From Mycobacterium simiae (GTDB lineage: Bacteria > Actinomycetota > Actinomycetes > Mycobacteriales > Mycobacteriaceae): 46,730 nt of DNA. Numbering within the stretch: the stretch's first letter is position 1; the number at the start of each line of letters is the position of its first letter. The position numbers were made by a program, and so were the translations under genes. The stretch is from the NCBI RefSeq assembly GCF_008370645.1, contig NZ_VTZN01000019.1, forward strand, positions 1-46,730, given 5' to 3'. This document shows positions 1-7,768 of the stretch, in pieces. The notes beneath the pieces were generated by a model. That model had not been told where the DNA came from. It ran no database searches and was given only the letters and a program-made list of their open reading frames with translations.

Positions 1-1
1 T

Positions 2-535
2 GAGCGCACCGCCGAGGGCTTCTACCGCATCAAGAACGGCCTGGAGCCCTGCATCGCCCGGGCCAAGGCCTACGCGCCGTTTGCCGACCTGATCTGGATG
101 GAGACCGGCACTCCTGACCTAGCGCTAGCCAAGCGGTTCGCCGAGGGGGTCAAGGCCGAGTTCCCTGACCAGATGCTGGCCTACAACTGCTCGCCGTCGT
201 TCAACTGGAAAAAGCATCTCGACGACGCCACCATCGCGAAGTTCCAGCGAGAGCTGGGTGCGATGGGCTTCAAGTTCCAGTTCATTACGCTGGCCGGCTT
301 CCACGCGCTGAACTACTCGATGTTCGACCTGGCCTACGGCTACGCCCGCAACCAGATGAGCGCCTACGTCGAGCTGCAGGAACGTGAGTTCGCCGCCGAG
401 GAGCGCGGTTACACCGCGACCAAGCACCAGCGCGAGGTCGGCGCGGGCTACTTCGACCGGATCGCCACCACCGTCGACCCGACCTCGTCGACCACCGCGC
501 TGGCCGGCTCCACCGAAGAGGGCCAATTCCACTGA
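2..535 (+). CDS. icl1: Isocitrate lyase (3' part only)
   Basis: The open frame enters from the left edge and carries about the last 177 residues of isocitrate lyase, which cleaves isocitrate to glyoxylate and succinate in the glyoxylate shunt and also serves as methylisocitrate lyase in mycobacteria. Seen: the segments [20 protein letters not shown] and [10 protein letters not shown], which belong to the TIM-barrel core of the ICL/PEP-mutase family, and the C-terminal tail ending STEEGQFH as in M. tuberculosis Icl1. The catalytic KKCGHL loop lies upstream of the window. The gene is followed by a large inverted repeat and then fadB2, a lipid-catabolism neighbour. Confidence 0.95.
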   Translation, partial: ERTAEGFYRIKNGLEPCIARAKAYAPFADLIWMETGTPDLALAKRFAEGVKAEFPDQMLAYNCSPSFNWKKHLDDATIAKFQRELGAMGFKFQFITLAGFHALNYSMFDLAYGYARNQMSAYVELQEREFAAEERGYTATKHQREVGAGYFDRIATTVDPTSSTTALAGSTEEGQFH

Positions 536-548
536 GCACAGGTTTTAC

Positions 549-610
549 CGCGAGCAGACGCAGAATCGCACTTTTTCGGCCAAGCTGATGCGAGTCTGTG
601 TCTGCTCGCG
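549..610. repeat. 22-bp inverted repeat / stem-loop between icl1 and fadB2
   Basis: Positions 549-570 and 589-610 are inverted copies of each other with two mismatches in 22 bases, separated by an 18-base spacer containing a run of five T. The outer arm reads CGCGAGCAGAC. It could act as a transcription terminator for icl1, but the long stem without a following T-tract also fits a dispersed intergenic palindrome. Which of these it is cannot be settled here. Confidence 0.7.
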
Positions 611-700
611 AGTGGAAGCGGTTGACAGCGCTGGCCCCGTCCAGCCAACCTGGGCGGGGCCTACTGCGGTGCGAGACAAACCGATTCGGAAGAGGTAACA

Positions 701-1564
701 GTGAGTGACGCAGCGATCCAGCGGGTAGGGGTAGTCGGGGCTGGACAGATGGGCTCCGGCATCGCTGAGGTCTCGGTACGCGCTGGCGTAGCAGTGACGG
801 TGTTCGAGACGACCGAGGCGCTGGTTACCGCGGGACGCAGCCGCATCGTGAAGTCGCTGGAGCGAGGTGTCAGCGCGGGCAAGGTGACCGAGCGCGAACG
901 TGACCGCGCACTGGGTCTGTTAACTTTCACCACCGACCTGAATGACTTGGCTGACCGGCAACTGGTGATCGAGGCCATCGTCGAGGACGAGGTGGTCAAG
1001 GCCGAGATCTTCGCCAAACTCGACCGAGTCGTCACCGACGCCGACGCGGTGTTGGCGTCGAACACCTCCAGCATCCCGATTATGAAAATTGCCGCGGCCA
1101 CTAAGAACCCGCAGCGGGTGCTGGGCTTGCACTTTTTCAACCCGGTGCCAGTGCTTCCGCTGGTGGAGTTGGTCAGCACACTGGTCACCGCCGAGGCGGC
1201 GGCCGCACGCACCGAACACTTCGCCAGCGCCGTCCTTGGCAAACAGGTCGTGCGCTGTTCCGACCGGTCAGGCTTCGTGGTGAACGCGTTGTTGGTGCCG
1301 TATCTATTGTCCGCCATTCGTATGGTCGAGGCCGGGTTCGCCACGGTAGAAGATGTCGACAAGGCTGTGGTCGCCGGGCTATCCCATCCGATGGGGCCGC
1401 TGCGTCTTTCCGATCTCGTTGGCCTGGACACGCTTAAGCTGATCGCGGACAAGATGTTCGAGGAGTTCAAAGAGCCGCATTACGGGCCGCCGCCGCTATT
1501 GCTGCGGATGGTCGAGGCGGGCCAGTTGGGCAAGAAGTCGGGTCAGGGTTTCTACCGGTACTGA
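701..1564 (+). CDS. fadB2: 3-hydroxybutyryl-CoA dehydrogenase
   Basis: NAD(P)-dependent oxidation of 3-hydroxyacyl-CoA (typically 3-hydroxybutyryl-CoA) to the 3-oxo form in fatty-acid degradation; cytosolic. The 287-residue protein has the Rossmann motif GAGQMGSG at about residues 13-20, the catalytic-histidine segment LGLHFFNPVP (His about 144) and the C-terminal dehydrogenase domain ending KKSGQGFYRY. Length matches M. tuberculosis FadB2 (286). The GTG start is preceded by AGGTAAC. The stop lies only 6 bases from the stop of convergent pcaA; in M. tuberculosis umaA sits between them, so that gene is missing here. Confidence 0.95.
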   Translation: MSDAAIQRVGVVGAGQMGSGIAEVSVRAGVAVTVFETTEALVTAGRSRIVKSLERGVSAGKVTERERDRALGLLTFTTDLNDLADRQLVIEAIVEDEVVKAEIFAKLDRVVTDADAVLASNTSSIPIMKIAAATKNPQRVLGLHFFNPVPVLPLVELVSTLVTAEAAAARTEHFASAVLGKQVVRCSDRSGFVVNALLVPYLLSAIRMVEAGFATVEDVDKAVVAGLSHPMGPLRLSDLVGLDTLKLIADKMFEEFKEPHYGPPPLLLRMVEAGQLGKKSGQGFYRY

Positions 1565-1570
1565 CGCTGC

Positions 1571-2434
1571 CTACTTCGCACAAGTGAACTGGCACACGTC
1601 GGTGTAGCCTTGGCGGAATAGCTTTGCGCAGCCGGTCAGGTATTTCATGTAGCGCTTATAGACCTCTTGCGACTGGATGGCGATGGCCCGATCCTTGTTG
1701 GCCTCCAGCGCGGCAGCCCACGTCTCCAGCGTGCGGGCGTAGTGTAGCTGCAGCGATTGGATCCGAGTCACCTTGAAACCAGCCGCGGACGCGTGCTCCT
1801 CGACCGACGGGATGGTCGGGAGCCAGCCGCCCGGGAAGATCTCGGCCAGGATGAACTGGGTAAAGTGAACGATCTCGTGGGTCAGCGTATTGCCCTGCGC
1901 CCGGGCGTCTTTGAAGGTGGGACGCGAGATCGTGTGCAGGAGCATGACGCCGTCGACCGGCAGCACCTGGTGGGCCATCTTGAAGAAGTGGCCCCAACGC
2001 TGGCGGCCGAAGTGCTCAAATGCGCCGATCGAAACGATGCGGTCGACCGGCTCGTGGAACTTCTCCCACCCTTCCAGTAACACCTGCCTACTACGGGGTG
2101 TGTCCATCTGGTCGAACATTTGCTGGACGTGGGCGGCTTGGTTCTCGGACAGCGTCAGCCCGACGACGTTGACGTCGTACTTCTCGATGGCGCGCCGCAT
2201 CGTGGCGCCCCAACCGCAGCCGACGTCCAGCAACGTCATCCCGGGCTCGAGTTTGAGCTTTCCCAGCGCCAAGTCGATTTTGGCGAGCTGAGCCTCCTCG
2301 AGTGTCATGTCATCGCGTTCAAAATATGCGCAGCTATACGTCTGGGTGGGGTCTAGGAAAAGCCGAAAGAAGTCGTCGGACAGGTCGTAGTGGGCCTGGA
2401 CATTTCCGAAATGCGGGGTGAGCTGCACGGACAT
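1571..2434 (-). CDS. pcaA: Mycolic acid cyclopropane synthase PcaA
   Basis: S-adenosylmethionine-dependent cyclopropane synthase that forms the proximal cis-cyclopropane of alpha-mycolates. The 287-residue protein starts MSVQLTPHFGNVQAHYD and has the family signature YSCAYF (33-38), the SAM-binding loop LLDVGCGWG (68-76), the GAFEHFG region and the C-terminal LFRQGYTDVCQF. The longer frame adds 14 residues upstream, but the chosen ATG gives the normal family length and has AAAGG upstream. UmaA is a paralogue, but the sequence and strand fit PcaA. It points toward fadB2 with a 6-base gap between stops. Confidence 0.93.
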   Translation of the reverse strand: MSVQLTPHFGNVQAHYDLSDDFFRLFLDPTQTYSCAYFERDDMTLEEAQLAKIDLALGKLKLEPGMTLLDVGCGWGATMRRAIEKYDVNVVGLTLSENQAAHVQQMFDQMDTPRSRQVLLEGWEKFHEPVDRIVSIGAFEHFGRQRWGHFFKMAHQVLPVDGVMLLHTISRPTFKDARAQGNTLTHEIVHFTQFILAEIFPGGWLPTIPSVEEHASAAGFKVTRIQSLQLHYARTLETWAAALEANKDRAIAIQSQEVYKRYMKYLTGCAKLFRQGYTDVCQFTCAK

Positions 2435-2589
2435 ATGGATGAGCCTTTCTATTCCACAGGGCTTGCGCCAATGCACCCTGGCCTGCCCTCCGGATGCTCC
2501 CCATGCATGCTAGCCGCTAAAACGATCGACAAAGGGTTGCATTGGCCACAGGTGGCACCGCGGGCGTGCTGCGGGCGCTAACCGACCAG

Positions 2590-3276
2590 CTATTCGATCT
2601 GCCGCCGTGGCGGCACGATCGGAGACGGATGCGGCTGCTCACGGAACTTTTCCAACGACCCGCCGGCCTCCACGATCCCGCACAACGCGCTCCAGCTCAG
2701 CATCGTCAGATAGTCGATCAGCTCGTCGCTGGTCATTCGCGGCGCTGACATCCAAGAATGGGTGGCCAGCTGGACGCCGCCGACGATGAGATACGCCCAC
2801 GGTTCCACCCCGCCGGTGTCCAAGCCGACCTCCTGCATGCGGCGGCGCAGCATCACCGCGATCATGCGGGCGATGATCCGCTCGGAGTCGGCGATCACCT
2901 TGCTCTTGCTGGCCGAGCTGTTGGCCATCACGAACCGGTACGGCTCGGGCTCATCTGCCACCGTTTGCACGTATACCCGGATGACTTCGCGGGTCAGTTC
3001 GTAGCCGTCGAGGTTGGATGACAGCGCCGCTGCCATATTGGGAATCAAAGTGGTTTGCGCGAAGCGCATCATCACCGCGGTCGTCAGGTCATTCTTGTCG
3101 ACGAAGTAACGGTAGAGCACCGTCTTGGAAACCCCGATCTCCGCCGCGATCTCGTCCATGCTCAGGAATTGGCCGTGGACGCGAATGGCCTCGATGGTGC
3201 CGTCAACGAGTTCGTTGCGCCGCTCCACCTTGTGTTGGTGCCAGCGCCGCTTACGACCATCGGTTTTGCCCGCCAT
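2590..3276 (-). CDS. madR: TetR-family regulator, MadR (Rv0472c) type
   Basis: A TetR repressor of 228 residues. The N-terminal helix-turn-helix (about residues 38-60, containing IAAEIGVSKTVLYRYF) is followed by an all-helical ligand domain. It matches M. tuberculosis Rv0472c, known as MadR, which represses the mycolate acyl-ACP desaturase genes desA1 and desA2 and is relieved by acyl-CoA. The chosen ATG gives MAGKTDGRKRR as in the orthologue; a start 14 codons upstream at 3318 is open but has no better ribosome site. It lies directly upstream of pcaA on the same strand, which fits shared control of mycolate structure. The promoter-side gap to pcaA (2435-2589) holds no convincing gene. Confidence 0.88.
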   Translation of the reverse strand: MAGKTDGRKRRWHQHKVERRNELVDGTIEAIRVHGQFLSMDEIAAEIGVSKTVLYRYFVDKNDLTTAVMMRFAQTTLIPNMAAALSSNLDGYELTREVIRVYVQTVADEPEPYRFVMANSSASKSKVIADSERIIARMIAVMLRRRMQEVGLDTGGVEPWAYLIVGGVQLATHSWMSAPRMTSDELIDYLTMLSWSALCGIVEAGGSLEKFREQPHPSPIVPPRRQIE

Positions 3277-3432
3277 GGCCGGGATATGCTCTGTCACTTT
3301 CCGCCGATTTCCATTCACTAGACGCCCCTGATACTACGGCCTGCAGGGGCCCGCACGGCGCATCGGCCGGCCCCGTCAAGCCCCGAAATTGTGCGGTCAC
3401 CGCAACCGATCACCGCGATAGCGGATGATGGT

Positions 3433-4785
3433 GTGGTGGCACACAGAGTCGACGCGTCGGGCCCGCCGCCGAGACTTGACGTGAGCACACCGCGGCGCCG
3501 GCCGTCGCTAGCGGAGTCGTTCGCCGGGGCCGACTCGGAGGCAGACGCTGAGCGCCGTGTGGCGCTGCGCCGGATGAAATTGGTGGCACTGAGCTTCCTA
3601 CTCGGCGCCACCGTCGCGTTTCTTGCCTGTCGCTGGGTGCAGGCGCACGGTGCCGCGCCACTGTGGGTGGGCTACGCCGGCGCGGCCGCGGAGGCCGGCA
3701 TGGTGGGCGCACTGGCCGACTGGTTCGCCGTGACCGCGCTGTTCAAGCATCCGCTGGGCATTCCGATTCCGCACACTGCCATCATCAAGCGCAAGAAAGA
3801 CCAGCTCGGCGAAGGACTGGGTACCTTTGTCCGGGAGAATTTCCTGTCGGCGCCGGTCGTGGAGACCAAGCTGCGCGACGCGCAAGTGCCCAGCCGGCTG
3901 GGGAAGTGGTTGTCGGATCCGGCGCACGCCCGACGAGTGGCGGCCGAGGCGGCAACGGTGCTTCGGGTCCTGGTGGAGCTGCTCCGCGACGAGGACGTAC
4001 AGCATGTCATCGACCGCACGATCATGCGCCGCCTCGCCGAGCCGCAGTGGGGCCCGCCGGTGGGACGGGTGCTGGAAACAGTGCTTGCCGAGAACCGACA
4101 GGAAGCTTTGCTCCAGCTACTGGCCGACCGTGCGTTCCACTGGTCGCTGAATGCCGGGGTAGTGATTCAGCGCGTGGTCGAGCGGGATTCGCCGACCTGG
4201 TCGCCGCGATTCATTGACCATCTGGTCGGCGACCGTATCCATCGTGAGTTGATGGACTTCACCGACAAGGTGCGCCGCAACCCCGACCACGAGCTACGCC
4301 GGTCGGCAACCCACTTTCTGTTCGAATTCGCGCACGACCTACAGCACGATCCGGCGACCATCGCGCGCGCGGATACTGTCAAAGAGCAGCTGATGGCTCG
4401 CGACGAGGTCGCCAACGCCGCCGCCACCGCGTGGAAGACGCTCAAGCGACTGGTACTCGATGGCGTCGACGACCCGTCGAGCGCGTTGCGCACCCGCATC
4501 ACCGATACGGTGATTCAGGTCGGTGAATCGCTGCGCGACGATGCCGAACTGCGCGACAAGGTCGACAACTGGATGGTGCGGGCTGCTCAGCACCTGGTTT
4601 CCCAGTATGGGGTGGAGATCACAGCGATCATCACCGAGACCATCGAGCGCTGGGACGCCGCGGAAGCCAGCCGGCGTATCGAACTACATGTGGGCCGTGA
4701 CCTGCAATTTATCCGGATCAACGGCACCGTTGTGGGCGCTTTGGCTGGCGTTGCCATCTATGGCATCGCGCAACTGCTGTTCTAG
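3433..4785 (+). CDS. DUF445 membrane protein (Rv0473-like)
   Basis: A conserved membrane protein of about 450 residues with one hydrophobic stretch early (LSFLLGATVAFLACRW), a second conserved segment (EAGMVGALADWFAVTALF) and a final hydrophobic helix (GTVVGALAGVAIYGIAQLLF). The segment GALADWFAVTALFKHPLGIP is the hallmark of DUF445 (YjiN-like) proteins; their function is unknown. The start is uncertain: tandem GTG codons at 3433 and 3436 match the orthologue's beginning, and the frame also opens at GTG 3391. It is divergent from madR with about 150 bases between starts. Confidence 0.85.
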   Translation: MVAHRVDASGPPPRLDVSTPRRRPSLAESFAGADSEADAERRVALRRMKLVALSFLLGATVAFLACRWVQAHGAAPLWVGYAGAAAEAGMVGALADWFAVTALFKHPLGIPIPHTAIIKRKKDQLGEGLGTFVRENFLSAPVVETKLRDAQVPSRLGKWLSDPAHARRVAAEAATVLRVLVELLRDEDVQHVIDRTIMRRLAEPQWGPPVGRVLETVLAENRQEALLQLLADRAFHWSLNAGVVIQRVVERDSPTWSPRFIDHLVGDRIHRELMDFTDKVRRNPDHELRRSATHFLFEFAHDLQHDPATIARADTVKEQLMARDEVANAAATAWKTLKRLVLDGVDDPSSALRTRITDTVIQVGESLRDDAELRDKVDNWMVRAAQHLVSQYGVEITAIITETIERWDAAEASRRIELHVGRDLQFIRINGTVVGALAGVAIYGIAQLLF

Positions 4786-4793
4786 GGTGCTAA

Positions 4794-4814
4794 CAAGCGC
4801 TTGCAAAAGCAAGC
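4794..4814. promoter_or_regulatory. Nested palindromes upstream of the XRE regulator
   Basis: CAAGCGCTTG (4794-4803) is a perfect 10-base palindrome. It overlaps GCTTGCAAAAGCAAGC (4799-4814), a perfect 6-base inverted repeat around AAAA. The pair lies just after the DUF445 stop and about 55-75 bases before the XRE regulator start. It is a good candidate autoregulatory operator; as a terminator it would be weak. Confidence 0.45.
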
Positions 4815-4869
4815 ACCGGTCCGTACCCTGGTGGGCGTCAACGATCGGCACAACGCAAGGAGTGCACCA

Positions 4870-5292
4870 ATGCCGTCCCCGGAGGACAAGCTGGGCGCCA
4901 AGGTGTCCACCAAGGCCTCCGACGTGGCCTCCGATATCGGCAGCTTCATCAGAGCGCAACGCGAGACGGCGCAAGTTTCCATGCGCCAACTCGCTGAGCG
5001 GTCCGGTGTGAGCAACCCGTACCTGAGCCAGGTCGAGCGCGGACTGCGTAAGCCGTCCGCCGATGTCCTGGCCCAGATCGCGAAGGCGTTACGGGTTTCC
5101 GCCGAGGTTCTCTATGTGCGCGCCGGCATTCTCGAGCACAGCGAGACCAGTCAGGTGCGGGACGCCATCATCACCGACACGGCGATCAGCGAGCGCCAAA
5201 AGCAAATTCTGCTGGATATCTACGCGTCATTCACCCAGCAGAACGAAGCAATCCGTGAGGAGTGTCCGAAGTCATCCGACATCGACAAATGA
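4870..5292 (+). CDS. XRE-family transcriptional regulator (Rv0474-like)
   Basis: A 140-residue DNA-binding protein with a Cro/C1 helix-turn-helix at about residues 25-80: SFIRAQRETAQVSMRQLAE, then SGVSNPYLSQVERGLRKPS. The helical tail (ITDTAISERQKQILLDIY) probably dimerises. The ATG is preceded by AAGGAG at 4857-4862, which decides this start over an upstream in-frame TTG at 4801. The M. tuberculosis orthologue Rv0474 has been described as a copper-responsive repressor; nothing in the sequence proves that here. It lies upstream of hbhA with 291 bases between, so a role at hbhA is possible but only inferred. Confidence 0.9.
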   Translation: MPSPEDKLGAKVSTKASDVASDIGSFIRAQRETAQVSMRQLAERSGVSNPYLSQVERGLRKPSADVLAQIAKALRVSAEVLYVRAGILEHSETSQVRDAIITDTAISERQKQILLDIYASFTQQNEAIREECPKSSDIDK

Positions 5293-5583
5293 TCAACTTG
5301 TCGGTCGTGAGACGTAGCGGTGGAGACGTTAGACGGCCGGCGTTAGCTGATCGGGCTCGGGTAATCCGACCAGCCTAAGGGCAGTTCCTGAACCGGGCCT
5401 GACAACACGACTCCCGCCAGCAACCGACCCGACAATCAGGAGGTTTTTAGCAAGTCACGCGCTAGGTCAATCCGCGGGTCTTGACTATTCCCCTCAGGGG
5501 AGCCGACGCTTGCCCAAATTTCATATCACGACGCAAATAACGCCAATAAGAACACTCAAAAACACGCTAGGAAAGGAAACACG
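5293..5583 (+). other. hbhA upstream region
   Basis: This 291-base gap holds no convincing gene. It contains a 13-base perfect palindrome with core CCCCTCAGGGG at 5489-5501, directly after a TTGACT hexamer (5481-5486), and an A-rich leader (5515-5575). The hbhA ribosome site GGAAAGGAA lies at 5570-5578. The arrangement is consistent with a regulated hbhA promoter, but no -10 element is clear enough to call. An isolated AGGAGG at 5439-5444 is not followed by a usable reading frame. Confidence 0.4.
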
Positions 5584-6186
5584 ATGGCTGAAAACCCTAA
5601 CATCGAGGACCTGAAGGCTCCGTTGCTTGCCGCGCTCGGTGCCGCCGACTTGGCGCTGGCCACCGTCAACGACTTGATCAGCAATCTGCGTGAGCGCGCC
5701 GAGGAGAGGCGCACCGACACTCGCACCCGGGTCGAGGAGAGCCGGGCCCGGCTGACCAAGCTGCAGGAAGACCTGCCTGAGCAGCTTACCGAGCTGCGTG
5801 AGCGCTTCACCGCCGACGAGCTGCGCAAGGCCGCAGAGGGCTACTTGGAGGCCGCCACCGGTCGCTATAACGAGCTCGTCGAGCGTGGTGAGGCCGCTCT
5901 CGAGCGGCTGCGCAGCCAGCCGGCCTTCGAGGACGCGTCGGCTCGTGCGGAGGGCTATGTGGACCAGGCAGTCGAGCTGACCCAGGAGGCGCTGGGTACG
6001 GTTGCGTCGCAGACTCGCGCTGTCGGTGAGCGTGCCGCCAAGCTTGTCGGCATCGAGCTACCGAAGAAGGCGGAGTCGGAAAAAAAGGCTCCGGCCAAGA
6101 AGGCCCCGGTGGCGGCTAAGAAAGCGGCCCCAGCTAAGAAGGCGCCTGCCAAGAAGGCCCCCGCCAAGAAGGTCACCCAGAAGTAA
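5584..6186 (+). CDS. hbhA: Heparin-binding haemagglutinin HBHA
   Basis: Surface adhesin that binds heparan sulfate on epithelial cells and is linked to extrapulmonary spread in M. tuberculosis. The 200-residue protein starts [15 protein letters not shown], continues as a long coiled coil (about 25-160, rich in E/R/L heptads) and ends in a lysine-rich tail of KKAP/AKKA repeats from about residue 160, the heparin-binding region that is methylated in known HBHA. No Sec signal is present, as in the family. The tail repeat pattern differs from M. tuberculosis, including an [10 protein letters not shown] segment. A strong purine-rich ribosome site precedes the ATG. Confidence 0.96.
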   Translation: MAENPNIEDLKAPLLAALGAADLALATVNDLISNLRERAEERRTDTRTRVEESRARLTKLQEDLPEQLTELRERFTADELRKAAEGYLEAATGRYNELVERGEAALERLRSQPAFEDASARAEGYVDQAVELTQEALGTVASQTRAVGERAAKLVGIELPKKAESEKKAPAKKAPVAAKKAAPAKKAPAKKAPAKKVTQK

Positions 6187-6210
6187 GCCAGATCACTCGG
6201 ACCGCTGAAC

Positions 6211-6249
6211 TCGACTCCGAGTCGCCCCGCTGGGGCGACTCGGAGTCGA
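6211..6249 (+). terminator. Perfect 18-bp hairpin after hbhA
   Basis: Positions 6211-6228 and 6232-6249 are perfect inverted copies (18 base pairs) around a 3-base GCT loop. The stem is GC-rich (ending CGCCCC/GGGGCG) and is followed by GTGTTTGTGG rather than a clean T-tract, as usual for mycobacterial terminators. It lies 25 bases after the hbhA stop. Confidence 0.7.
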
Positions 6250-6260
6250 CGTGTTTGTGG

Positions 6261-6289
6261 TCCGAGTCGCCCCGCTGGGGAGACTCGGA
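6261..6289 (+). terminator. Second copy of the hbhA hairpin
   Basis: A near-copy of the preceding hairpin: 13-base arms (6261-6273 and 6277-6289) around GCT with one G-A mismatch. It is followed by further direct copies of ACTCGGAGTCGAC up to 6306. The tandem arrangement suggests local duplication of the terminator. Confidence 0.55.
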
Positions 6290-6361
6290 GTCGACTCGGA
6301 GTCGACGTGTTGGCGGCTGCCCGCATAGTCTTTAGGCGTGAGCCACCTCGTGGGTACTGTC

Positions 6362-6625
6362 ATGTTGGTCTTACAGATCGCCGTTCTCGTGACAGCGCTG
6401 TACTCGTTTGTGCACGCGGCGCTGCAGCGGCCCGACGCTTACACCGCAGCGGACAAGTTGACCAAACCGGTATGGTTGGTGATCCTTGGCGTGGCTGTGG
6501 CGCTGACTTCCATCCTGGGTTTCGTCTTTGGCGTACTCGGGATGGCGATTGCCGCATGCGCTGCAGGTGTTTATCTGGTCGACGTCCGGCCTAAGCTTCT
6601 CGACGTTCAGGGTAAATCCCGCTAA
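6362..6625 (+). CDS. Small membrane protein (Rv0476-like)
   Basis: An 87-residue protein matching the length of M. tuberculosis Rv0476. An N-terminal membrane helix ([17 protein letters not shown]) is followed by the conserved loop [16 protein letters not shown] and a second hydrophobic stretch ([19 protein letters not shown]). This resembles the DUF2516 family of actinobacterial membrane proteins of unknown function. An in-frame GTG at 6338 preceded by TAGTCT seven bases earlier could be a leaderless start giving 95 residues. Only 4 bases separate its stop from the next gene. Confidence 0.82.
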   Translation: MLVLQIAVLVTALYSFVHAALQRPDAYTAADKLTKPVWLVILGVAVALTSILGFVFGVLGMAIAACAAGVYLVDVRPKLLDVQGKSR

Positions 6626-6629
6626 CTGG

Positions 6630-7067
6630 ATGAAACGCCTACTAGTCGTCTCGGTGGCGGTGCTTGCCGCTGTCCTAAGCGCCATCCCCGCCGCCGCTGG
6701 TCCTGATACTGGCATCTCGACCCCTGCTGGCCCCTCGTACTCGCCGCCGCTGATTGATCACACCGAGTGGGTGTACTTGGGACAGCTCAGTAGCTTGCGC
6801 GTTTTCCCTACCCCGACCGGGCGCGCGGCTTCCCGACACCCCGGCACTACAGCCAGCGCCGACGTTGCCTGGGCGGAGATACTCGCGCTGTCCCCGGACG
6901 CCGACATCCCCGGTATGCGAAGCCAGTTCGACTGTCACTGGGAACTGGCCGAGATTGCACAACCTGGAAAAATCAGTTGGAACCTGGAACCATGGCGTCC
7001 GGTTGTCGACGACGCCGCGATGCTCGACTCCGGATGCAATCCGGGTGGTGCTGAAGAGCAGTTCTGA
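6630..7067 (+). CDS. Secreted DUF2599 protein (Rv0477-like)
   Basis: A 145-residue exported protein. A Sec signal ([23 protein letters not shown], cleavage near residue 23) precedes a mature domain with the conserved pattern [26 protein letters not shown] and a final CNPGG. Two cysteines in the mature part probably form a disulphide. It matches Rv0477 and the DUF2599 family, of unknown function. The ATG is chosen because it starts the signal peptide and sits 4 bases after the previous stop; the longer frame overlaps that gene. The stop overlaps the deoC start by one base. Confidence 0.85.
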   Translation: MKRLLVVSVAVLAAVLSAIPAAAGPDTGISTPAGPSYSPPLIDHTEWVYLGQLSSLRVFPTPTGRAASRHPGTTASADVAWAEILALSPDADIPGMRSQFDCHWELAEIAQPGKISWNLEPWRPVVDDAAMLDSGCNPGGAEEQF

Positions 7068-7756
7068 TGTTAAGCCAGCCAACCCGTGCGCAGCTAGCTG
7101 CATTGGTCGACCACACCCTGCTCAAGCCGGAAGCCACCAGCGCCGACGTGGCCGCGTTGGTCGCAGAAGCCGTCGAGCTGGGCGTTTACGCGGTGTGCGT
7201 CTCCCCATCGATGGTGCCGGCGGCCTGCAGTGCCCCGGGGGCCGAAATCATACGGGTGGCAGCGGTCGCGGGCTTCCCGTCAGGCAAGCATGTGCCGACG
7301 ATCAAAGCGCAGGAGGCCGCACTGGCCGTCGCGTCGGGGGCCGTCGAGATCGACATGGTGATCGACGTCGGCGCTGCGCTGGCCGGAGACCTCGACGCGG
7401 TCCAGTCCGACATCGCAGCGGTGCGCGCCGCAACCGCCGGGGTGGTGCTGAAAGTGATCGTCGAGTCGGCAGTACTTTTGGCCCTGGCCGGCGAGCACGC
7501 TCTGACGAAGGTGTGTCGGGTCGCCGCGGACGCGGGCGCCGACTTCGTCAAGACGTCGACAGGGTGTCATCCCGCCGGCGGTGCGACCGTGCGTGCCGTC
7601 GAGCTGATGGCCGACACGGTGGGCGGGCATCTGGGAGTCAAGGCCAGCGGCGGCATCCGCACCGCCACCGACGCGGTCGAAATGCTTCACGCTGGTGCGA
7701 CCAGACTAGGTCTGTCGGGCACTCGCGCGGTGCTCGACGGGCTCAGCCCGAGCTGA
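7067..7756 (+). CDS. deoC: Deoxyribose-phosphate aldolase
   Basis: Class I aldolase that splits 2-deoxyribose 5-phosphate to glyceraldehyde 3-phosphate and acetaldehyde in deoxynucleoside catabolism. The 229-residue TIM barrel has VDHTLLKPE near the N-terminus, the Schiff-base lysine in [11 protein letters not shown] (Lys about 162) and the proton-relay lysine in GVKASGGIR (Lys about 192). TGATG overlap with the preceding gene indicates co-transcription. It ends 12 bases from the stop of a convergent gene. Confidence 0.95.
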   Translation: MLSQPTRAQLAALVDHTLLKPEATSADVAALVAEAVELGVYAVCVSPSMVPAACSAPGAEIIRVAAVAGFPSGKHVPTIKAQEAALAVASGAVEIDMVIDVGAALAGDLDAVQSDIAAVRAATAGVVLKVIVESAVLLALAGEHALTKVCRVAADAGADFVKTSTGCHPAGGATVRAVELMADTVGGHLGVKASGGIRTATDAVEMLHAGATRLGLSGTRAVLDGLSPS

Positions 7757-7768
7757 CCGGCGCCGCCG

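Noticed and set aside
661..1470. Minus-strand 269-codon frame over fadB2
   Set aside because: Ser/Thr-rich low-complexity product antisense to a well-supported dehydrogenase.
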